Source of the DNA: Bacillota bacterium
GTDB lineage: Bacteria > Bacillota > Clostridia > Peptostreptococcales > Anaerovoracaceae
Assembly: GCA_017394515.1 (NCBI GenBank)
Contig: JAFPXY010000016.1
Coordinates: forward strand, 119,999 to 183,998
Reading direction: 5' to 3'
DNA: 64,000 nucleotides
The notes below the pieces were generated by a model, which was not told the DNA's origin, did not search any database, and worked only from the letters and a program-made list of their open reading frames with translations. This document shows, piece after piece, positions 41,993 through 50,853 of this stretch (position 1 is the first letter of the stretch; every line of letters begins with the position of its first letter). The translations under genes were made by a program, and so were the position numbers.

Positions 41993-42986
41993 TTGAAGCA
42001 CCTCCTTTCTGCTCCTCTAACATTTCTTTGACGTTCATCCAGCAAGCTGCCGAATGATGCTCGTTGATGTCGATGTAATCGCAGGTCTGGTTAATGCAGA
42101 TATGCATGGCGTCATCACATCTCGGTGCAAAAGGACAGCCCTTGGGCATGTTCAGAAGGTCGATGGGAGTACCGGTGATGGGCTCTAATTTTTTGCCTTC
42201 CATATCTACCGTAGGAATGGATTTCAGAAGTCCTTTAGTGTATGAATGATGAGGATTATAGAAGATATCCTCTGCGGTTCCTCTCTCGCAGATGGAACCG
42301 GCATACATTACGATGATCTGGTCACAGAGCTGTGCAACTACGCCTAAATCATGGGTGATCATGATGATGGCCATTCCCAGCTGATCCTGCAGGCTCTTCA
42401 TGAGCTCCAGGATCTGGGCCTGAATGGTTACGTCCAAAGCCGTGGTAGGCTCGTCAGCGATAAGGATATCAGGCTCACAGGAAAGTGCCATGGCGATCAT
42501 TACACGCTGTCTCATACCGCCGGAAAGCTCGAAGGGATACTGTTTCATTCTCTTCTCAGGCTCGTTTACGTTTACAAGTTTAAGAAGTTCAACAGCTCTG
42601 TCCCAAGCCTGCTTCTTATCGCGGTCAGTATGGAGGGTTATAGCTTCTATAAGCTGATGCCCTATGGTATATGTAGGGTTAAGGGATGTCATGGGATCCT
42701 GGAAAATGATGGATATCTTATTTCCTCTTACGGTCTTCATGACCTTTTCGCCCGCGCCTACAAGCTCCTGTCCGTCAAGTTTGACAGAGCCGCCTACGAT
42801 CTTGCCGTTGGCATCAAGTATCTGCATGATGGAGTATGCCGTTACGGACTTGCCGGAACCGGATTCTCCTACGATACCGAGCACCTTATGTCTGTCCAGG
42901 CTGAAGGATACGCCGTTTACGGCTTTGACTTCGCCTGCAGCTGTAAAGAAGGATGTTCTTAAATCATTAACTTCAAGTAATGCCAT
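41985..42986 (-). CDS. oppD: Oligopeptide ABC transporter ATPase OppD
   Basis: A 333-residue ABC ATPase with Walker [18 protein letters not shown], signature [16 protein letters not shown], Walker [12 protein letters not shown] and the OppD C-terminal cysteine cluster ([14 protein letters not shown] and NQTC). It pairs with OppF as the energy-supplying subunits of the Opp importer. AAAGGAGGATAG precedes the start. It lies 15 bases downstream of oppC. Confidence 0.95.
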   Translation of the reverse strand: MALLEVNDLRTSFFTAAGEVKAVNGVSFSLDRHKVLGIVGESGSGKSVTAYSIMQILDANGKIVGGSVKLDGQELVGAGEKVMKTVRGNKISIIFQDPMTSLNPTYTIGHQLIEAITLHTDRDKKQAWDRAVELLKLVNVNEPEKRMKQYPFELSGGMRQRVMIAMALSCEPDILIADEPTTALDVTIQAQILELMKSLQDQLGMAIIMITHDLGVVAQLCDQIIVMYAGSICERGTAEDIFYNPHHSYTKGLLKSIPTVDMEGKKLEPITGTPIDLLNMPKGCPFAPRCDDAMHICINQTCDYIDINEHHSAACWMNVKEMLEEQKGGASNE

Positions 42987-43001
42987 TTCTATCCTCCTTT
43001 C

Positions 43002-44066
43002 CTAGCGTCTCAGCTTAGGGTCAAATGCGTCCCTTAAGCCGTCTCCGAAAAGATTCAGAGAAAGAACAATAAGTGAAATTATAACAGCAGGAATTACCAG
43101 TCTGTAAGCATAGGAATTGATGCCGTTAAGAGCATCGGATGCCAGAGATCCCAGCGAAGGCATGGGAGCGTTTACACCCAGTCCCAGGAAGGACAGATAG
43201 CTCTCTGTGAATATAGCTGAAGGGATCTGAAGAGCTGTGGAAATGATGATAACTGAGATACAGTTGGGAAGCAGATGCTTCCTGATGATCCAGCCACCCT
43301 TGGCTCCTGCAGCTCTGGCAGCCAGTACGTATTCCTGTTCTTTGAGGGACAGAATCTGTCCACGGATAAGTCTTGACATGGATACCCAATAGAGTACGCC
43401 GAAAACTATGAACAGGGATATGATATTGGCTCCGATCTTAGCCAGAACGGTACCTTCGATGATCGGTGTCAGGGCTACCCTCATTACGGAGGCTAAAAGA
43501 ATAACCATCAGCATATCAGGAAGTGAATATATAATATCCACTATCCTCATTATGATCAAGTCGACTTTACCTCCCAAATAACCCGATATGGAACCGACCA
43601 ACATACCTATTATAAGTACGATAAGGCTCGCAAAAAATCCTACCGCCAGTGATATTCTGGTGCCGTAGACCACTCGTATGAAGTAATCTCTGCCCTGAGC
43701 ATCCGTACCGAAAATGTGAGGGAATACTTTTTCGCCCGCATCTATCTTTGCCTGTTCGGTTTCACCGTACTCAAAAGGTTTAAGGTTATTGTATGAATTA
43801 TCCACCTGTTTACCGGGGCTTACTCCGAGCATTCTGTCGTATGAGTAAGGCCATAACATGGGAACAAAGATCGCGGACAATGTGATAACTATTATGACTA
43901 TGATGCTGACGACCGCAACGTCGTTCTTAAGGAGACGCTTGACTCCATCCTTGAAGAAAGTGGAAGACTCACGCATCTGCACCATATATTCCTTTTCTTC
44001 ATCAGTTGCAGGAAGGAACAGGTTCGGATCCTGCTGAAGGCTGAATAACTTTTCTTTGTTAAACAT
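43002..44066 (-). CDS. oppC: Oligopeptide ABC transporter permease OppC
   Basis: A 354-residue permease of the DppC/OppC type with about six hydrophobic helices, an N-terminal cytosolic extension (EKLFSLQQDPNLFLPATDEE) and the EAA-like loop YVLAARAAGAKGGWIIRKHLLPN that contacts the ATPases. AGGGAGGGG precedes the start. It lies 14 bases downstream of oppB. Confidence 0.95.
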   Translation of the reverse strand: MFNKEKLFSLQQDPNLFLPATDEEKEYMVQMRESSTFFKDGVKRLLKNDVAVVSIIVIIVITLSAIFVPMLWPYSYDRMLGVSPGKQVDNSYNNLKPFEYGETEQAKIDAGEKVFPHIFGTDAQGRDYFIRVVYGTRISLAVGFFASLIVLIIGMLVGSISGYLGGKVDLIIMRIVDIIYSLPDMLMVILLASVMRVALTPIIEGTVLAKIGANIISLFIVFGVLYWVSMSRLIRGQILSLKEQEYVLAARAAGAKGGWIIRKHLLPNCISVIIISTALQIPSAIFTESYLSFLGLGVNAPMPSLGSLASDALNGINSYAYRLVIPAVIISLIVLSLNLFGDGLRDAFDPKLRR

Positions 44067-44080
44067 ATCCTCACCCCTCC

Positions 44081-45010
44081 CTACTCAAGATTGATTCTCG
44101 GGTCTGCGACCTTATACAAGATGTCACTGACCAGATTCATTATAACGATCAGGGCAGCCAGCACGATGGTGGTACCCATGATCAGCGGATAGTCACGGTT
44201 TGTAATACTGTTTACAAAAGCACGGCCAATGCCGGGCACAGCAAATATCTGCTCAACTACCAGGGATCCGGTTACGATATACGCAAGCATGGGTCCGAAG
44301 TAAGTGATTACAGGAATAAGGCTGTTCTTAAGAGCGTGTCCGAAAATTATCATCACTCTGCTTACGCCCTTGGCTTTGGCTGTTCTGATATAGTCCTGTC
44401 CCAGTACATCCAGCATGGATGACCTGGTAAGACGGGTTATATAACTCATGGGATAGAGTCCAAGGCTGATGATGGGAAGGATAAGGCCTTTGGTAGTCTC
44501 ACCATTTGCAGGAAGCCATCCCAGTTTTACCGAGAACAAGATCAGCATCAAAGATCCTATAATGAAGGTCGGCATCGAGATCAAAGCCGTCGTCAGGACC
44601 ATGATGCATTTATCTATGAATTTGTTTCGGTTAAGGGCGGCCACCGCCCCGAGAACAATGCCGAAGATGGCAGCAAACACTGCGGCTATGACACCCAGTT
44701 TGACCGAAGTTCTCAGTCCGTCGGTAATAACGTCGATAACCATTCTGCCTCTCTGCTTCAGGGAAGGACCGAAATCCAAATGAAAAGCAATATCCTTGAG
44801 ATACGTAACATACTGTTCGGACAGTGGCTTATCCAATCCATACTTGGCTTCAAGAGCTGCCTGAGCGGCCGGCGTGATAGCTTTCTCACTCATGAAGGGA
44901 CCGCCGGGTACGGCACGCATGACGAAGAATGTCAGGGTGATAACTACCCAAACGGTAAGGATGGCCAGAATTATTCGCTTCAGTATGTACGAGAGATTTT
45001 TTTTACTCAT
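44081..45010 (-). CDS. oppB: Oligopeptide ABC transporter permease OppB
   Basis: A 309-residue permease of the DppB/OppB type. Landmarks are VWVVITLTFFVMRAVPGGPF near the start, the EAA loop YIRTAKAKGVSRVMIIFGHAL and AVPGIGRAFVNSITNRDYPLI near the end. ATG at 45010 is used; GAAGGTGATG lies upstream and an earlier GTG sits inside it. First gene of the opp operon, preceded by a structured leader of about 150 bases. Confidence 0.95.
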   Translation of the reverse strand: MSKKNLSYILKRIILAILTVWVVITLTFFVMRAVPGGPFMSEKAITPAAQAALEAKYGLDKPLSEQYVTYLKDIAFHLDFGPSLKQRGRMVIDVITDGLRTSVKLGVIAAVFAAIFGIVLGAVAALNRNKFIDKCIMVLTTALISMPTFIIGSLMLILFSVKLGWLPANGETTKGLILPIISLGLYPMSYITRLTRSSMLDVLGQDYIRTAKAKGVSRVMIIFGHALKNSLIPVITYFGPMLAYIVTGSLVVEQIFAVPGIGRAFVNSITNRDYPLIMGTTIVLAALIVIMNLVSDILYKVADPRINLE

Positions 45011-45062
45011 ATACACATCACCTTCTTTAGGTACGAATTAAGGCAAATAAAAATGTTGCAGT

Positions 45063-45168
45063 CTTCCGGCTGCCTCATTTCCGGTAGAAAGTACTAGTTT
45101 GTTGCCTTGCAGCCCTTTCGGGCAAAACATTTAAAGCGGAAGGAATTCTCTCCTTCCGCTTTATTATA
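45063..45168 (-). promoter_or_regulatory. Promoter and structured leader of the opp operon
   Basis: TATAAT on the minus strand at 45163-45168 is followed almost at once by a strong hairpin (AAGCGGAAGGA/TCCTTCCGCTT, 45134-45161), then GCCC-GAAA-GGGC (45107-45118, GNRA loop) and GCAG-CCGGAAGA-CTGC (45058-45073 approximately). The first hairpin could also be the terminator of the vWA gene. A long leader with several stems suggests mRNA stabilisation or attenuation; no known riboswitch was recognised. Confidence 0.45.
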
Positions 45169-45241
45169 CTACACTGCTAATTGATTTTCACTACTTTTTT
45201 GTTATTTCTGTGTATTTTTGGTGAAGCAAACTAATCACATT

Positions 45242-45901
45242 TTATTTTTTGCCGCGTTTTTTGAAGTCTTTTTCGATCTTCTCCTTCCAGGATCCGTCGA
45301 AACATCTGGTATTAGGCATGCTTCTCATGGCGCTCATGGCACAGCCAACAGCCTCATAATTCAGCTCTATTCCTTCGCTGTCATTGACAAATCTCACAGC
45401 TCTATCCCGTCTGATACCCAGTCTGTCGCTCTCCCTGGCTACATCGATGTTTGCTCCAAGGAAAAGGAACTCCCAGCCATACTTTTCTTCCTGGCGCTTG
45501 ATCATGCGCTTTACGTCGCTGTAGCTGTAGCGCTTGCTGGCATTTTCAAGTCCATCGGTGGTGATCACGAAGATGGTCTTTTCAGGCACATCCTCTTCAC
45601 GGGCGTATTTGTGAACATTACCGATGTGATGAATAGCACCTCCTATGGCGTCCAGAAGTGCCGTGCAGCCTCTCACATAGTAATCGTCTTCTGTCATGTC
45701 TCTCACCTTGTCCAGAGGTGCTCTGTCGAGAAACACTTCCTGTTCATGGTCGAAGAGCACTGTGGATACCAATGCCTCGCCCTCTTCTTTCTTTTGCTTG
45801 TTGATCATGGAATTGTAGCCGCCGATGGTGTCACGCTCAAGCCCTCCCATGGATCCGCTTCTGTCTAAAATAAATACCATCTCTGTCAGTCCTTTTTTCA
45901 T
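45242..45901 (-). CDS. von Willebrand factor A domain protein
   Basis: A 219-residue soluble vWA protein. The metal-ion-dependent adhesion site motif is FILDRSGSMGGLE (DxSxS), with the later Thr and Asp in VRGCTALLDAIGGAI and FVITTDGLENAS. No signal peptide is present, so it acts in the cytosol. Similar proteins (TerY-like group) are linked to stress systems. The start ATG at 45901 follows AAAGGAGG; an open frame further up has no site. It lies 103 bases downstream of a macro-HTH fusion gene, and this pairing recurs in Firmicutes as far as I recall. Confidence 0.9.
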   Translation of the reverse strand: MKKGLTEMVFILDRSGSMGGLERDTIGGYNSMINKQKKEEGEALVSTVLFDHEQEVFLDRAPLDKVRDMTEDDYYVRGCTALLDAIGGAIHHIGNVHKYAREEDVPEKTIFVITTDGLENASKRYSYSDVKRMIKRQEEKYGWEFLFLGANIDVARESDRLGIRRDRAVRFVNDSEGIELNYEAVGCAMSAMRSMPNTRCFDGSWKEKIEKDFKKRGKK

Positions 45902-46003
45902 CTTATTGCCTCCTTTATCCATTTGCCCCTCGGGCTTTATTTTCATCTTGCAATAGGATGATAACACTTAAGAGATGGTAATTGGTCGCCTCCAAGGGGA
46001 CTT

Positions 46004-47185
46004 TTAACTCACCAGAGTCTCGCCGAATTTATCGAACAGGATGCGCTCCACATCGAATATGCTGTAAATGTCGTGATACATGCAGTACTGGATAACCAGG
46101 TCGATTTTGTCCGAAGGGGAGAAGGCCTGGCCTGCGCTTTCCAAAAGGTCCTTGGTCTCATCTATGGAAAGCTTCATGGAAAGAGCCAAGGCGAATATGG
46201 TCTTCTTCTTGGGAATGTGTCCGGTCTGCTTGATCTTGGAGAAGGTCTGCTTGCTGAGGTTAGCTCCCTTGTATACTTCCACGTCGCTCAGTCCGCTCTT
46301 GTCTATGTATCTGAATAGTCTCTCCTGGAAAGTCTCACCTGTGGAATTTTTGAGAAGATCTTCCAAGCTCTTGTATTCCTTGAAGGGTATGGTCTCCTTC
46401 TTGGCAGGCTTTTTAGGTGTGTGCTTCTCCGGAATTGGTGCCTTAGAAGCTTTCGGTATTCCTGCAGAAGGCATTCTGTAGCTTTCCTGTTTCTTCGGAA
46501 CCGGGATCCCAAAGCCGTCAAAATCAGCCATCGGAGCTGATCTGTATGAAGCTTCCGATCCCATGCTTAAGTCTTCCGCAGGCACCTCTACAGCGGCATC
46601 AAACTCCCGCGAGTGGTTTGCATACACCTCTTGGTTGTTACTTTTATCTTCATCCACATAGTGCTGGTCGATGAATTCATCGATGTCGTCCGTGAGTTTT
46701 TTGGAAAGTTCAAAGGCCTCATCGTCATATACCACCAGGTATACGTCCATATCGGACACATACAGATACTTGCTGATGGTTTCATAGGCTATCTCAAGTC
46801 CTAATTCCTTAGGGAAGGAATAGCTTCCGGTTGAGATCAGAGGAAAGGCAATGCTCTTCACTCCATGCTCCATGGCCAGGCTCAAAGAATTATCGTAGCA
46901 GTCTCTGAGTTGTTTTTTGCCGTGTTCGACATCAGCAGGATCCCACTTAGGACCTACGGTGTGTATGATATATTTGGCGGGCAATCTGAAAGCCGGAGTA
47001 ATGGCAGCGGTGCCTCTTTGCATAGGCCCTATCTTCTCTCGTTCTCTGAAAAGCCTGCGCCAGCCCGCAGCTTGATAGATGGCTTCGTCTACACCACGGC
47101 CCACATTCACTCTTGGGTTGGCGGTATTGACTATGGCATCCACCTTCATCTTGGTTATGTCATTTTTTACTATTTTAAAGGGCAT
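46004..47185 (-). CDS. Macro domain fused to C-terminal helix-turn-helix-like domain
   Basis: A 393-residue protein. Residues 1-160 are a macro domain (VKNDITKMKVDAIVNTANPR, GRGVDEAIYQAAG, PLISTGSYSFPKELGLEIA) that should bind or hydrolyse ADP-ribose. A linker of about 120 residues rich in Pro, Lys and Ser follows. The last 110 residues contain GLSDVEVYKGANLSKQTFSK and PKKKTIFALALSMKLSIDE, an XRE-like helix-turn-helix module seen on several Clostridia macro proteins. It may couple ADP-ribose sensing to regulation. Start at 47185 follows AAAGGAGG. The vWA gene follows it. Confidence 0.88.
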   Translation of the reverse strand: MPFKIVKNDITKMKVDAIVNTANPRVNVGRGVDEAIYQAAGWRRLFREREKIGPMQRGTAAITPAFRLPAKYIIHTVGPKWDPADVEHGKKQLRDCYDNSLSLAMEHGVKSIAFPLISTGSYSFPKELGLEIAYETISKYLYVSDMDVYLVVYDDEAFELSKKLTDDIDEFIDQHYVDEDKSNNQEVYANHSREFDAAVEVPAEDLSMGSEASYRSAPMADFDGFGIPVPKKQESYRMPSAGIPKASKAPIPEKHTPKKPAKKETIPFKEYKSLEDLLKNSTGETFQERLFRYIDKSGLSDVEVYKGANLSKQTFSKIKQTGHIPKKKTIFALALSMKLSIDETKDLLESAGQAFSPSDKIDLVIQYCMYHDIYSIFDVERILFDKFGETLVS

Positions 47186-47307
47186 GGGACACCTCCTTTC
47201 CAAATCTATTATATTACATAATTTTATATTTTCAAACAAAATAAAACACACCCGGCACTGCAAAGGCTCCCGGGTGTGTTTCCTTCAGAATTCATAAAAC
47301 GTCGCGC

Positions 47308-47676
47308 CTATTCTTTTACTACTTCAGCATCTGGCGCATTTTTGATGATAGACTCGATGCCGTTTTTGCATCCGGACATCTGTTTGTAGCCTTCTCCCGC
47401 GCAGATTATCTGTCCATTTCTGGCTTTGAGTCTGAATCTGAACTCGCCGGCTTTGTCTAAATAGATCTCCCATTTAGGGTTCTTTGCGGTTGCATATTCT
47501 TCTACGGTCTGATCCTCAATTGCTGCTATAGGTGCGTTTTTCTTGATGGAATTTATGCCCTTCATGCATGTCTTAAAGGTTTTATATACCTGAGAAGAAG
47601 CTATGACCTGTCCATTGTTAGCTTTAAGATTGAATTTCACTCCAGTTTTGACTTCGGATACAACAAATTTACCCAT
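47308..47676 (-). CDS. DUF1508 (YegP-like) protein with two repeats
   Basis: A 122-residue protein of two tandem DUF1508/YegP repeats of about 50 residues: GVKFNLKANNGQVIASSQVY with SIKKNAP, and FRFRLKARNGQIICAGEGYK with SIIKNAP. YegP-like proteins are small and soluble; function is unclear. Start ATG at 47676 follows GAAGGAGG; an upstream open stretch of 34 codons is unlikely to be translated. A TATAAT box lies at about 47736-47741 on the minus strand. Confidence 0.9.
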   Translation of the reverse strand: MGKFVVSEVKTGVKFNLKANNGQVIASSQVYKTFKTCMKGINSIKKNAPIAAIEDQTVEEYATAKNPKWEIYLDKAGEFRFRLKARNGQIICAGEGYKQMSGCKNGIESIIKNAPDAEVVKE

Positions 47677-47896
47677 GTTTGTCCTCCTTCTGTTGTCTAT
47701 AAATAACTTCGTATGCTTAGCCTTTGAGTTATAATAATTATACCAAACAATCAATAATTTGTACATAATTAAATACATATTTTGAAAAAAACATCGTAAT
47801 TGCCCGATTTAACAGCCTTTGATGTCTTCCCAAAACGCAACACCTTATTGTTGTTAAATTCACAACAGAAAGGATTTTTATTTTATAATGAATATT

Positions 47897-47905
47897 TGAT
47901 ATAAT
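47897..47905 (+). promoter_or_regulatory. Extended -10 promoter for an XRE regulator
   Basis: TGATATAAT, about 50 bases before the start codon of the XRE gene at 47955. Confidence 0.5.
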
Positions 47906-47954
47906 ACTATGAGAGAATTGGGGAAGAATTTTTCCCAGAGGGGGACGCATTCAT

Positions 47955-48284
47955 ATGATCAAAAATTTAAAACTTCTCAGGAAGGAAAAGGGCATCAGCC
48001 AAAAGACATTAGGAGAGGTCATCGGGGTAAGCCAACAGTCTATTAACAAATACGAGAATTACAATATCGAGCCTGATATCAGCACACTGATACATCTGGC
48101 AGATTATTTCAATACTTCTGTAGATTTCCTCGTCGGCAATTCCGAGATCAGACAGCTCGCTGAAGTTGCCATGACATTTAACCTTACTCAGGACGAGACT
48201 GATCTTGTCACCGAGTACAGAAAGCTTTCAGACTCAGAGAAAGAAACCGCACGTACGCTGCTTAAGCGCTATAACCTTGGTTGA
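47955..48284 (+). CDS. XRE-family transcriptional regulator
   Basis: A 109-residue regulator with an N-terminal helix-turn-helix (LLRKEKGISQKTLGEVIGVS, then QQSINKYENYNIEPD) and a C-terminal helical tail. The HTH resembles phage and chromosomal Cro/CI-type repressors. The ribosome site is GAGGGGG. The gene stands alone with its own promoter and terminator, and the target is unknown. Confidence 0.9.
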   Translation: MIKNLKLLRKEKGISQKTLGEVIGVSQQSINKYENYNIEPDISTLIHLADYFNTSVDFLVGNSEIRQLAEVAMTFNLTQDETDLVTEYRKLSDSEKETARTLLKRYNLG

Positions 48285-48320
48285 TCTGAGCCTTTGAAAT
48301 GCCTTGGTCACATTTAAAGC

Positions 48321-48350
48321 AAAAACACCTCATATTTATGAGGTGTTTTT
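48321..48350 (+). terminator. Terminator after the XRE regulator
   Basis: AAAACACCTCAT-ATTT-ATGAGGTGTTTT followed by TTTATTTTAT. Confidence 0.9.
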
Positions 48351-48500
48351 TATTTTATATTCATGCAAATGTTCACCCTTGGACATATTTTAATTAATTT
48401 CTTTTAAAAATGAATAAAAAGCCGACACGTTTTTTGCGATATTCAGGGCAAAAAATCAAATCACTTTGACCTATACGCCCCCAAGTAGTCATTAGGTGTT

Positions 48501-49028
48501 TTAACGGTACAGTCTGTCGTACTCTTCCTTAAGCATGGACATGAGGTGCACGTCATGCATAACGCCATCCTTCATGCAATTTTTCCTTAAAACTCCCTCT
48601 TCAAGGAAGCCCATGCTCTTATAAAGGAATCCTGCAGGGTTGCCAGTATAGTGATCCAGATAGAGTCTCTCGAGTCCCAGATCATTAAAGCAATGGTCCA
48701 TTATGGCCTTAAGCGCCTGTCTGCCATAACCGCGGTTTCTCAGGGCTGTATCCGCAATGTAGATCCTCCAGACTTCGCCCTTCCATCCCTTGATGATGTC
48801 AGCCATGACGATTCTTCCAATGGGTCTGCCGTCTTCCTTCATACAGATGGTGAATTGCTCTGCACCGGGATCCTCCAGGTCTTTGAAATACTTATTATAC
48901 ACATCTTCTCTGGACTGGTCCTTGCTGATGCTGAAAAACTCCGTTACCTCCGGTCTTGTCTCCCACTCATAGAACGTATCCAGGTCTGAAAATTTACTTT
49001 CTCTAATCAAAAGGTCTTTTGTTTCCAT
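48501..49028 (-). CDS. GNAT N-acetyltransferase, RimJ/RimL-like
   Basis: A 175-residue GNAT acetyltransferase. The start LLIRESKFSDLDTFYEWETR and the acetyl-CoA loop LRNRGYGRQALKAIMDHCF, then LDHYTGNPAGFLYKSMGF, match the RimJ/RimL group that acetylates ribosomal proteins or small amines. Substrate unknown. GAGGAATTGG precedes the start. Single gene. Confidence 0.9.
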   Translation of the reverse strand: METKDLLIRESKFSDLDTFYEWETRPEVTEFFSISKDQSREDVYNKYFKDLEDPGAEQFTICMKEDGRPIGRIVMADIIKGWKGEVWRIYIADTALRNRGYGRQALKAIMDHCFNDLGLERLYLDHYTGNPAGFLYKSMGFLEEGVLRKNCMKDGVMHDVHLMSMLKEEYDRLYR

Positions 49029-49138
49029 GTTCCAATTCCTCCTGACTTTGATTATATACCACCCTGCCCTCTCTTACAACCACCTCGACGACATAAAAAT
49101 ACCGGCAGCGGCCGGTATTTTGCATGATTTTCTAAACT

Positions 49139-49441
49139 TTATTTTAAGCGATGAGATACGAGAAGATTGTACGCATCCGCTTTAGCTCTTGGATCAGCCT
49201 CTCTGAATGCCCTAAGCACCTCGATCTCCCTCTCAGATAAAGTGGTCTCTTCAAACTCTCTGTTTCCTACAAGATAATCCAGAGACACGCCGAAAAAATT
49301 CGCCAGTTTTATCATAATGTCGATAGACGGCTGTCTGGCGCCTGTCTCATATCTTGAATAAACCGCTCCGGAGCAACCAATGTACTCTGCAATCTTTTCC
49401 TGACTAATACCACTGTTGTTTCTAAGTTCTTTAAGCCTCAT
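49139..49441 (-). CDS. XRE-family transcriptional regulator next to operator array
   Basis: A 100-residue regulator with an N-terminal helix-turn-helix (LKELRNNSGISQEKIAEYIG, then SGAVYSRYETGARQ). The downstream 40 residues are helical. Start at 49441 is preferred because AGGTG lies eight bases upstream; an ATG two codons earlier is possible. Three inverted TTACC-N5-GGTAA sites lie 70-135 bases away in the divergent intergenic region, and are the likely binding sites. It probably controls the neighbouring dipeptidase gene and itself. Confidence 0.9.
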   Translation of the reverse strand: MRLKELRNNSGISQEKIAEYIGCSGAVYSRYETGARQPSIDIMIKLANFFGVSLDYLVGNREFEETTLSEREIEVLRAFREADPRAKADAYNLLVSHRLK

Positions 49442-49508
49442 TACCATTTCACCTGTCCTTTCATTCTTGTCTTTAATTTATTATATAGGTAATAGTGGCA
49501 AATTTGTA

Positions 49509-49575
49509 TTACCGATTTGGTAAGTCTAAGGAGTTTATCTTACCTTTTTGGTATGATTTATTACCTTTTCGGTAA
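49509..49575. promoter_or_regulatory. Three-site TTACC-N5-GGTAA operator array
   Basis: Sites TTACCGATTTGGTAA (49509-49523), TTACCTTTTTGGTAT (49540-49554) and TTACCTTTTCGGTAA (49561-49575). Centres are 31 and 21 bases apart, about three and two helical turns. This is the pattern of cooperative Cro/CI-type operators and fits the XRE protein encoded alongside. Confidence 0.75.
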
Positions 49576-49818
49576 TTATTCGTGAAATTAACACGTCCGG
49601 ATGTACTCCGGACGCGCGCTGAAAAACACAATTGGTTAGCGGACATTCCTGAATTGCTCGTCACCTTGGAACATCCCGTTTACCAATACGGCAACATTAT
49701 ACTACCAAAACGACAGATAGTAAAGAGTGCGAATGTTTTTTGCAAAAAACTGGAAGTCGCCCTTTACAGGGTGTATAATGACAACATAGTCAGAACATTT
49801 AAAGAACAGGAGAATGAA
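49576..49818 (+). other. Leader of the dipeptidase gene
   Basis: The frame of the dipeptidase stays open upstream to 49582, but that stretch has no family similarity and no ribosome binding site, so it is treated as leader. It holds an inverted repeat (GTCCGGA/TCCGGAC near 49596-49614), the 14-base palindrome TTTTTTGCAAAAAA at 49736-49749, and a TATAAT box at about 49788. Confidence 0.4.
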
Positions 49819-50796
49819 ATGAGAGTATTTGACCTTCACACAGATACAATGATGGATATCGCCAACAAAGTAGGAAAAGGTGAAAAAGATATCCTAGCCA
49901 AATATCATTTGCAGCACTATAAGGAAGGTGAGATCGGCGGACAGATCTTTGCCATGTGGGTGCCTAAGAAATACGAGGACGCCGCTGACTACTTCCTTGA
50001 AAGCGACGCCACCTCCCAGGAGCTCATGATGCGCATGCTGGCTAGATGCTTCAAAGAATTCCGCGATTACGATACCGTAAAGATCGCCTATAACGCAGAG
50101 GACATCGAACGCATCTACGAAAGCGGTCAGATCCCGGTGCTTCTGGGCTTTGAAGGATTTTATGGCTTTGACGGAGAACTGGGCATGATCGACGTGATGT
50201 ACGATCTGGGTTTCCGCCATGGAATGCTCACCTGGAACGACGACAACGAATTTGCCTCCGGTGTGGAGTTCACCGATGAAGATAAAGGTCTCTCCCCTCT
50301 TGGTGTCGAGACCATAAAGAGAATGGAAAGCTTAGGCATGCTGATCGACGTATCTCACGCTTCCCAGAAGACCTTCTGGGATATCATGGATGTGACCACC
50401 GGCCCCATCATCGCCTCCCATTCCAACGCCTGGGCTCTTTGCAACGCTCCGAGAAATCTCAGAGATGAGCAGATCCGCGCCATCGCAGAACGCGGCGGAG
50501 TCATCGGCATGAACGGATGGAAAGGGTTCATCTGTGAAGATATGGAGACCGCCACAGTGCACGACCTGGCCAGACACGCCCGCTACATAGCCGACCTGGT
50601 CGGTCCTGAATACGTAGCCTGCGGCTTCGATTTCTCCAACTATTTCGATCCAACAGAGGGAACCCCCGGCATCGAAAACGCCGGCAAATCCCAAAACTTC
50701 GTACAAGCCCTCTTCGACGTTGGCTTCTCCGAAAAGGAAGTTCAGGCCATCGCCTGGGACAACGCTTTAAGAGTTATAAAGGAAGTGCTTGGCTGA
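49819..50796 (+). CDS. M19 family dipeptidase
   Basis: A 325-residue metal-dependent dipeptidase (renal dipeptidase family), cytosolic in this form. Landmarks are VFDLHTDTMMDIA (metal ligands), LLGFEGFYGFDGELGMIDVM, LIDVSHASQKTFWDIM and ASHSNAWALCNAPRNLRDEQ. The end has GENAGKSQNFV-like and AIAWDNALRV motifs. Start 49819 is chosen because AGGAGAATGAA precedes it. It is likely controlled by the nearby operator array and is one of several peptidases in the window. Confidence 0.92.
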   Translation: MRVFDLHTDTMMDIANKVGKGEKDILAKYHLQHYKEGEIGGQIFAMWVPKKYEDAADYFLESDATSQELMMRMLARCFKEFRDYDTVKIAYNAEDIERIYESGQIPVLLGFEGFYGFDGELGMIDVMYDLGFRHGMLTWNDDNEFASGVEFTDEDKGLSPLGVETIKRMESLGMLIDVSHASQKTFWDIMDVTTGPIIASHSNAWALCNAPRNLRDEQIRAIAERGGVIGMNGWKGFICEDMETATVHDLARHARYIADLVGPEYVACGFDFSNYFDPTEGTPGIENAGKSQNFVQALFDVGFSEKEVQAIAWDNALRVIKEVLG

Positions 50797-50806
50797 TATT
50801 AAGCTT

Positions 50807-50835
50807 AAAGGGCCATCTCATCGAGATGGCCCTTT
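50807..50835. terminator. Terminator after the dipeptidase gene
   Basis: AAAGGGCCATCTC-ATC-GAGATGGCCCTTT, 13-base perfect arms, followed by GTTG. It also lies just beyond the stop of the large minus-strand gene and may serve both. Confidence 0.85.
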
Positions 50836-50853
50836 GTTGTGAGTCGCATTATT

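Noticed and set aside
49582..49818. N-terminal extension of the dipeptidase
   Set aside because: The frame is open but has no family similarity, no ribosome site, and holds an inverted repeat and a TATAAT box; the family start is at 49819.
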